In this document: positions 58,401-64,000 of the stretch, piece after piece
Numbering within the stretch: the stretch's first letter is position 1
How the letters are laid out: every line of letters starts with the position of its first letter
Virus record (IMG/VR): IMGVR_UViG_3300009164_000002
Coordinates: 1 to 64,000 of that record
From: a virus
Length of the DNA stretch: 64,000 nucleotides
Direction: 5' to 3' (one strand)
Program-made: the position numbers and the translations under genes
Notes under the pieces: generated by a model
What the model saw: the letters and a program-made list of their open reading frames with translations, nothing else
What the model was told of the DNA's origin: nothing
Databases searched by the model: none

Positions 58401-61400
58401 GAGTGGACCACAAAACAAGATACAGGAAGCAATGCAAATAATCAGCAAAAGCCCATTACCCAGCAAAAAGATACTGGAGATAATGGAATACCCCAAGGAG
58501 ACGGCAATCGCCAAACTCCAGACGCTGGCAATGCTGAGCAGGCACAACGCCCAAAAGTTGCACTTCCTACTCAAGGGGTAGCAAGTAAAACACCAGTAAC
58601 CTATACTGATAAGGAAGGTAAGAGTTATCCAGCTGAGTTTCTAGGATACAAATCAATTGTTCAAGGAACGCAGATGGTTGAGATTAAAGTTGGAGAGGCT
58701 ACAAGAAGTGTGCCCATTGCTCAGCTTACAGTTGATTCTGTAAGTCCAGCAACTGCTCCTTCTCCTGCAACTGTAACTAAAATTGCTAATGGCAAATATA
58801 AGGTCACAACTCCAGCTGGCGACACAATGATTGAAATGAGCGATAACGCTCAAGCTTTAAAGTCAGCCAATGAAATGGCGAATAAATACAATCAATCTAC
58901 AACTACTCAAACAACTACTGCTCCTGTAGCAGGTAAGCTTGAAGGTTCCGAGCGTATCAAAGATCCTAAAGTCAGAGCTATGGTTACTGCTGCTTCTAAA
59001 GTAGCTACCGATGCTGGTATTGATGTGGTCGTCGTGACTAATGCTAAAGAAGCTTTAGATGCAATGGAGGAGACTACTGAGACTGTTTCTAATGTTACCG
59101 ATAATAATTTTAATGGCATTGCAAATATTAACAAATCGGGGCGTAAAGTTATTGTCATACATGCCACTCAAGCAACTAAGAATGAAGGATTAATAAAGAA
59201 AACAGTTAAGCATGAAATGCTTCACATTGCTGAACAAGAGTTCAGAAAGACTGATGAAGGAAAAGCTCTCTTTGAAAAAGTTATTAAAGTTACCGATAAG
59301 AACAGTCCTGATTATGATCCTGAACTAGAGGCATTCATGGAAAAAGAATATCCGGGTTATAAGGATATTAAAAACCCAAGGTGGAAGATGGAGGAGCTTG
59401 TTCGTGCCTTAATTGAAGGTAAGATGGACGGCAAGACATCAGGATTTGAAACATTTAAAAAATACGTCAAAGCATTTATTGATTACGTTCAAAAGACGTA
59501 TCCCAAAGATTCAGCTATGGCTGAGTATATCAATGGCGTAGAAACCCAATACAATGATTGGCTAAAAGGATCTCAACAAACAAATGAAAATTATGAAACC
59601 AAAAAGCAAACCGAAAGTAAAAGTAGCAAAGCCAATGATGAAGCCAGCAATGAAGCCAATGACAAAAGGCAAAATGAAAGGAATGAAGTAGAACCGCCCA
59701 CAGCGGCTGAAAAATTAAAAGCTAAAATAGCAGCTAGACTTGAAGAGAAGAAAAAATTCAAAGAGCAAGGCGAAACTGCAAAGACGGATGATGTGCCATT
59801 TAATCAAGCTCCACTTAGTCCTACTAAGACTGGTATAGAAGCAATAAACGATTTAATTGATACACTTAGTGATCTTCAAGAAAAGGGATCAACTAAAAAA
59901 GAAGCTACAAAAAAAGCAATTGAAGAACTTGCTAAATTAGATCTTTCTCCAGAAGATAGAATAGAATTCGGTAATGATCTTGAAGAAGTAATTTCTGATT
60001 TATATCCTGACGATACTACTGCAATTCCTAATGTTGGACAAAGCAGTCAACGCCCTGTTATAAATGAATCAGGAGTTCCTTCTTACGTAGTTAGTGTTAA
60101 AGAGATTGAAGATCCTAAGTATGTTGATTCGATGGGTGGTAGATGGGAATTTAATAATACTAATGGTATTAAAAGTTATTCTTACATCCCCGCAGCAGGT
60201 AAGACATTAGATGTTACCATTGGCACTGTAGTGTCTATTGGCACTGACAATGGCATAGATTCAAATCGTGTGCTAGTCCTAGCTGGTATTGTAGGGCGTA
60301 ACTATGTATTCAAAGAGATTAACCTAGAGGATACCCTTGATGCAGCTGTTGGGCGTAAATCAGCAACTAAGCTTTATCAGCTTGGCAACCAATGGAACAA
60401 TAATCGCTTAGTAGAAATTGCAGATAAAATTAAAGGTGATTTACCTAAGATGCTTCTTGCTGATGGCAATGTTAGCGAGAAAGAATTTAAAGCCATCCTT
60501 AAATCAGTTTTTGCTGTAATTGCACCAAACTTTGATATAGAAGAGATTCAATATAAAAGCCTCAATGGTGATTCATATTTTACTACTACTTTAGAAGAGG
60601 TTACAGAAGACAATCAAAATGTAGATACTGGTAAGACAAAATACACTGGTCCCCCTGTTGAAATGGATGCTGATGGGAACCAGATCAAATTTAATTTAGC
60701 TCCTAAAAATGATGCTGGCGTAGCAGTTGCTGGTGTGTTTTATAAAGGCTTAGATGGTGAGTTAATACCAGTTGGTAAATACGATAAACCTATCGTTAGG
60801 CGGGCTAAACCAAATAAGACTTCTACAAAGATTACTATTTCTGTAGATCAAGCTAAGATGCTTTCTGAGCTTCGTCAGATTTTTGATGGATATAAAATTG
60901 GGCAAGATAGAACTTATAATATGCTTGTCGCTACTGATGTAGCTCGGATGTTTGCTAAGTGGGTAGATGAGGAAAGCATTCATATGGCACTATTGAGTGA
61001 GTTCAATTTAGAGGGAGATAGAGATAAACTTATTGCTGCTGCTAATGAAGCTGCACAGGCTTCAGGACGTGCTGAGTCTATCCGCCGTATCTACGAGAAG
61101 ACTGCTGCTGAACGCTTTGATGGCGTTGCTATTGATGCACTTACCGATGATCAAAAGATTGTAGTCTTCCATGAGGTAATTAGGAAGGTTAGTCAGCTAG
61201 TCACTTCTGGTTCATTCACTGAGATGCAGATTGATGATGCTAAAAGCTTAGTTGCTGCGCTCAATCAAGATGTCGCTTCAAGCAAGGCTAAGACAGGCAT
61301 CTTTAAAGGACTTAAAACAGTTATGGAATTGCTGCATAGATATATGCGCAAGATGAACAACATGCTCTTTACTCGCCAATTAATGGGTCAATTATCTCCT

Positions 61401-64000
61401 GAGATGCAACAGCTTTTCCAACGCGTTGAAAGCGCTACAAGTAAAGCTGGTTTGCGTGGCGACGTAGATATGATTGCGGATAAGGCATTAAATAATGCAA
61501 TATTTGAATATGAACAATTCAAAGCTTCAGCCACTAAGGATATTGCTGCGGCAGTTTTCTCGACAGATAGTTCGGATGCAATCAATCAATTGAAATCTTT
61601 CGTAAGTGGTCGTGATAGAATCTTTGCTAATGCTACAATTGAGGAGTTAATTGAAGTTGATTACATTGCTGGCACTTTGAAGCTTAGTGATACAGCTAGG
61701 AGTTTGATTGAACAATATCGTCCTAATGTTGATATTAAGAAGATTGATGAAGCGCTTAGTGTTCTCAATGCTAATCCAGTTTCTGATTCAACTACAAAAG
61801 AAGGCATTAAAGATACCGCCCTATCAAACACTTCAGAATTTTCTAAAGGTCGTGGTGAGTCTTCCGTAAGGCTTACACAGTTGCAGTTAGTCATGGCTAA
61901 TAGAGCACTTGAGGCTGCACGTTATCGTGTTGGCAATGTGCTTGATATGTTCAATGTTACATCTGCAAGTATTGAATCTAATCTTAGAGGAGAAGATAAA
62001 CAAGGTTCTATTAGCGATGATAGAAGACGTAATTTTATTCTTGAGAATGTAAATAACTTAAAAGCGTTCTTTAGGGAGAGAGCTAAATATAAGGATTACA
62101 ATGAAGAGGTTAAAACCTATATTACCCAGCTTCAAAATCGACGTGATGCTTCACTTGAGAAATTCGACACGGCATCTAGGCAATTAGATTTGTCCGTCTT
62201 AAACGCAATTAAAGTAATTACAGAAAATCCCGATTCTATTGCATCACAGAATAATGCTTTTGATATAGCTGAGAAAATTGGATACGCTCCATTAGATCTT
62301 AGTTCTGGCAGAGTTGACATTAGTCGTTATGTAGATACTGGAACGCTTGGTCCTCAATCATTTGATCAATGGTTAAATGGATTGATGGAATATGCTTTGT
62401 TGAAATCAAGAATTGGTGATACAGCCATTGGCAAAGAAGCCTACGAGGTCAATGTTGATTCTGGCACACTTGGGCAGCTTTATAGTCCAGAGACTTACAA
62501 CAAGCTTCTAGCTACCAAAGAATCCGACTTAAATAATATTGATGACATTATCAATACAGCTATAGATCTTGTTCAAGAAGAAGGAGCAATTTCTACGCTT
62601 GAATCTAATGTCGATAGTGATTTTCAGAATCTTGTTGAATATAATAAAGCTCTTGAGGAATTTAATAACATTCAAGAGAATTTTGTCCGTAGATCTCTTG
62701 GAGACTTTGGAGTTAAATCACAAGGTTATGGCTTAGGTTTTAACGATCTTAGCCTACCTAAAGGTAGTATTGATACGGTTTATATTCAATGGATGGAAGA
62801 GAATCGTCCAGAGGGTGGTATTAACATCCCGCCGATTCAAAGCGAAGAGTTGCCTGAAACTGCCGTCGGATTGAATGTTTTTGGTTATGATTATATCTCA
62901 ACTGAAAAGAGCTATAGCGTCCAATCAACTTATGGTCAAAGAGATGAATTTGGAGTGAGGAAGGCTGAGCACAAAATTCCTATGGATTGGATTGTTACTG
63001 GTCAAGTTAACAATGAAGTTAATCCATATGATACGATGATTCGTAATAATGCTGCGGCTATTGGGAGAACATTCGCCAGAGATTTGATACAGATTTCTGG
63101 TAAAGGATTAACTCTCAATACTGATTCAGTTAAAGACTTACGTAAAACTGGTGGTTTTAATTTTACCTTTGATGATAGTGATGGCCCTAAAGCCATGATT
63201 CAATTTCCATCAATGCCAAATGCTGCTTTAACTAATCTATCTAATTGGAAGCTTACTGATAAGACTCTTACTAAAGATCTTAAAGCAATGATTGGCGTTA
63301 GTGCTTATACAGCATCAGAAGGAACAATGTTCTTTGAGGGGAACAATCCTGTAACTAATGTTGATGTTGATTACATTCCTGAATTTGGAATTGAAGAAGG
63401 CTTTGATCAATCAACTTTATTTGGAGCTTTGGATCGAATCACTCATTGGATGCGTCAAATTCAAGAGACTGTTGATAATGCTCAAATGACCTATGGAGAT
63501 AACCATACAACTTTAGCAGGACATCTTAGCCCTATTCTACAAACAAGATTAAATGAAGCCAATAAATACATGGCTCTTTATCACAAGCACGTAGCAGATA
63601 CATTAGCTAAAGCACCGAGTGATAAAATTGGTAATGAGGTTGCAACGAATCTTATTCAAGTTGATCGTCAAGATGGCGACATTACAGTTCATCCTTTTGA
63701 GAATATGAGCAGGGCGTTTAGGCTCTTGGCTAAGACAGTTTCTTATACTCGTTCATCTTACGCGGCTTACACTGATAAGAATTGGAATAAAAACCAAATG
63801 CGTGAGTTGGTTGCTTCTTCTAGAGACGCTGGATTTAAAGTCACTAAAGGGTTCTCTTATCTCCGCGATTATGCTGGCGATCCTGCTACTGATTCACAAG
63901 TTGAGTTCAACTATAAATATGCTGCTGGTGCAAGCAAGAAGTATAAAGTTTCTGCTCATTGGGCTTTTGAAGCAATGAACGCTTACAATAAAACTGAATG
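55419..64000 (+). CDS. Giant internal virion / ejection protein, N-terminal part (3' end outside window)
   Basis: ATG 55419 opens a frame that is still open at the right edge: 2860 complete codons. An N-terminal soluble region (1-410) is followed by two Gly/Ala-rich hydrophobic segments (about 455-530 'GGVLGGYGGEAIGEAVGG'-like, and about 745-765 'AGVLGAIGGAMGGSINSG') fit for membrane insertion. 'VKHEMLHIAEQE' (about 1264-1275) is a zincin-type H-E-x-x-H that might cut the cell wall or a protein; a cytoplasmic helical mass follows. It corresponds to T7 gp16 but is several times larger. It may continue into the frame that enters at position 2. Confidence 0.8.
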   Translation, partial: MPFDLDAIFGGSLEDLNAQTEKPIGDLTDPRNIMLFDEWANATPEKRKSELVDVAFNAHYKALEADKAKKVEIVNEKGEKQEINIFTPDGNVSNQGNDYLKRTKSMFDAAADSPTGGVYTDEFDGQRRVESWTGELYNKRKIVDPLEDYDKLKKSNDSLQEEGKSDWSFDKYVQLKNEELGLKEGDPARISSDNKALKEQFDNRKELSEVTKESFGENYIIKKGGVYLLNPERIGEITKMKEAINALDISSSDKKLMLLDYRSKFNEVGGQYVSEAAAAEASSVSFLPTNMSGSALSPAVGLGPLTPILRDAGGRIKEAVGMDRQDLQSKFERFMSEGKGDVFDFAEQNAEVFNKDNYSWGDKLSNEFWSAGRATGAGIMTLAGAVSGNDDLKEFATSFAGDSQAFTDMASKGLMNESEIALGITNKDLYNVGGQITNMMATFGTGSIIKAGLIGAGKVGLMKSMSIAAAKAAGTAAGGVLGGYGGEAIGEAVGGDVGGTIGGIAGSLVGGGLGLKGVSELKGTGLAERLSKITAASEKKIAGAADELAQKSFIHRNALGMIKDPSAYIGSMQATGLSFGSEYNRLIESGVPQDQAYNQALNEGLASGASALIATSVFNRIAPGAERLMSGVEGSLSQSFVKNMASRFNGAAGMEATREVIEELSTDKALTSAIFKGVKETMNESAKKAGLRGYGMAADVAAESIEEMTDEALNDVFSYMLDDSKKWEDQNVWANISNNFADYVKAGVLGAIGGAMGGSINSGAEIGKLIVSPEARAEFKKETKTNIEAQWKMLADTSKTFTPELRTALNVDPNSKKALNLAEYVSSFEGPITPALIAEKSKAFTSMALLSNQAALETAIKGSEPVAEGDKEPKMPLAEAMKGFSRQAPGSSNQVLQAVFGENPNFNKDLEVAPDKKGIKITGDPEFAGATLYPVRIGNETSAIAMVEKKDGTVSYVSPTKAKELLVSNGQAKLSNQIKSFDDTISRQQNNIDNEWTTKQDTGSNANNQQKPITQQKDTGDNGIPQGDGNRQTPDAGNAEQAQRPKVALPTQGVASKTPVTYTDKEGKSYPAEFLGYKSIVQGTQMVEIKVGEATRSVPIAQLTVDSVSPATAPSPATVTKIANGKYKVTTPAGDTMIEMSDNAQALKSANEMANKYNQSTTTQTTTAPVAGKLEGSERIKDPKVRAMVTAASKVATDAGIDVVVVTNAKEALDAMEETTETVSNVTDNNFNGIANINKSGRKVIVIHATQATKNEGLIKKTVKHEMLHIAEQEFRKTDEGKALFEKVIKVTDKNSPDYDPELEAFMEKEYPGYKDIKNPRWKMEELVRALIEGKMDGKTSGFETFKKYVKAFIDYVQKTYPKDSAMAEYINGVETQYNDWLKGSQQTNENYETKKQTESKSSKANDEASNEANDKRQNERNEVEPPTAAEKLKAKIAARLEEKKKFKEQGETAKTDDVPFNQAPLSPTKTGIEAINDLIDTLSDLQEKGSTKKEATKKAIEELAKLDLSPEDRIEFGNDLEEVISDLYPDDTTAIPNVGQSSQRPVINESGVPSYVVSVKEIEDPKYVDSMGGRWEFNNTNGIKSYSYIPAAGKTLDVTIGTVVSIGTDNGIDSNRVLVLAGIVGRNYVFKEINLEDTLDAAVGRKSATKLYQLGNQWNNNRLVEIADKIKGDLPKMLLADGNVSEKEFKAILKSVFAVIAPNFDIEEIQYKSLNGDSYFTTTLEEVTEDNQNVDTGKTKYTGPPVEMDADGNQIKFNLAPKNDAGVAVAGVFYKGLDGELIPVGKYDKPIVRRAKPNKTSTKITISVDQAKMLSELRQIFDGYKIGQDRTYNMLVATDVARMFAKWVDEESIHMALLSEFNLEGDRDKLIAAANEAAQASGRAESIRRIYEKTAAERFDGVAIDALTDDQKIVVFHEVIRKVSQLVTSGSFTEMQIDDAKSLVAALNQDVASSKAKTGIFKGLKTVMELLHRYMRKMNNMLFTRQLMGQLSPEMQQLFQRVESATSKAGLRGDVDMIADKALNNAIFEYEQFKASATKDIAAAVFSTDSSDAINQLKSFVSGRDRIFANATIEELIEVDYIAGTLKLSDTARSLIEQYRPNVDIKKIDEALSVLNANPVSDSTTKEGIKDTALSNTSEFSKGRGESSVRLTQLQLVMANRALEAARYRVGNVLDMFNVTSASIESNLRGEDKQGSISDDRRRNFILENVNNLKAFFRERAKYKDYNEEVKTYITQLQNRRDASLEKFDTASRQLDLSVLNAIKVITENPDSIASQNNAFDIAEKIGYAPLDLSSGRVDISRYVDTGTLGPQSFDQWLNGLMEYALLKSRIGDTAIGKEAYEVNVDSGTLGQLYSPETYNKLLATKESDLNNIDDIINTAIDLVQEEGAISTLESNVDSDFQNLVEYNKALEEFNNIQENFVRRSLGDFGVKSQGYGLGFNDLSLPKGSIDTVYIQWMEENRPEGGINIPPIQSEELPETAVGLNVFGYDYISTEKSYSVQSTYGQRDEFGVRKAEHKIPMDWIVTGQVNNEVNPYDTMIRNNAAAIGRTFARDLIQISGKGLTLNTDSVKDLRKTGGFNFTFDDSDGPKAMIQFPSMPNAALTNLSNWKLTDKTLTKDLKAMIGVSAYTASEGTMFFEGNNPVTNVDVDYIPEFGIEEGFDQSTLFGALDRITHWMRQIQETVDNAQMTYGDNHTTLAGHLSPILQTRLNEANKYMALYHKHVADTLAKAPSDKIGNEVATNLIQVDRQDGDITVHPFENMSRAFRLLAKTVSYTRSSYAAYTDKNWNKNQMRELVASSRDAGFKVTKGFSYLRDYAGDPATDSQVEFNYKYAAGASKKYKVSAHWAFEAMNAYNKTE

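Noticed and set aside
55419-64000. N4-like virion RNA polymerase
   Set aside because: The size and the hairpin-like palindromes suggested it, but the single-subunit polymerase motifs could not be found in the visible part.
1-64000. Prophage or temperate phage
   Set aside because: No integrase, excisionase, lysogeny repressor cluster, attachment sites or flanking bacterial genes are visible.

Overview
The window is part of the genome of a lytic, podovirus-like (short-tailed) bacteriophage. The evidence is a complete late block: a large terminase, a 777-residue portal, a scaffold, a major capsid protein, a lysis cassette, tail proteins and a T7-style cluster of three internal virion (ejection) proteins. 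No tape measure, sheath, integrase or lysogeny module is visible. The DNA is AT-rich. Most genes lack a clear Shine-Dalgarno sequence, although a few around 28-31 kb have excellent ones. The host cannot be named from the sequence.

Layout. Positions 1-5170 (+) are the 3' part of a giant virion gene, and 55419-64000 (+) are the 5' part of a giant gene that runs off the right edge. These may be the two ends of one very large gene if the genome is circular or permuted. About 5.1-27.7 kb is almost entirely minus strand: roughly 50 small early/middle genes, often overlapping by ATGA. They include a TOPRIM primase-helicase, an OB-fold ssDNA-binding protein, a RecB/Cas4-like nuclease, a second PD-(D/E)XK protein, two HNH proteins, a MazG-like protein, a DUF932 protein, a ParB-like protein, an HTH regulator and a possible GHKL ATPase with permuted motif order. 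A full-length tmRNA gene (24992-25400, minus) lies in this block. No DNA or RNA polymerase is visible. From 27.7 to 31.4 kb is a mixed-strand, more GC-rich divergence zone with a possible small terminase, an HNH protein, G-tracts and a putative sRNA. From 31.4 kb rightward lies the late block: terminase, BspA-LRR tail fibre, sulfotransferase, portal, scaffold, capsid, lysis cassette, metallophosphoesterase, tail proteins, ejection proteins.

Two repeat families tie the window together. The first is a 15-bp palindromic element, TTTAG-N5-CTAAA. It sits 2-8 bases before the start codon at the head of gene clusters on both strands (after 6155, 8964, 12979, 19668, 24020 on minus; 37546, 46475, 52361 on plus) and is the best candidate for an undescribed phage regulatory system. 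The second is a 13-bp hairpin, AGCRCGWAGYGYT. It overlaps or abuts the stop codons of four minus-strand genes and occurs once more in the divergence region.
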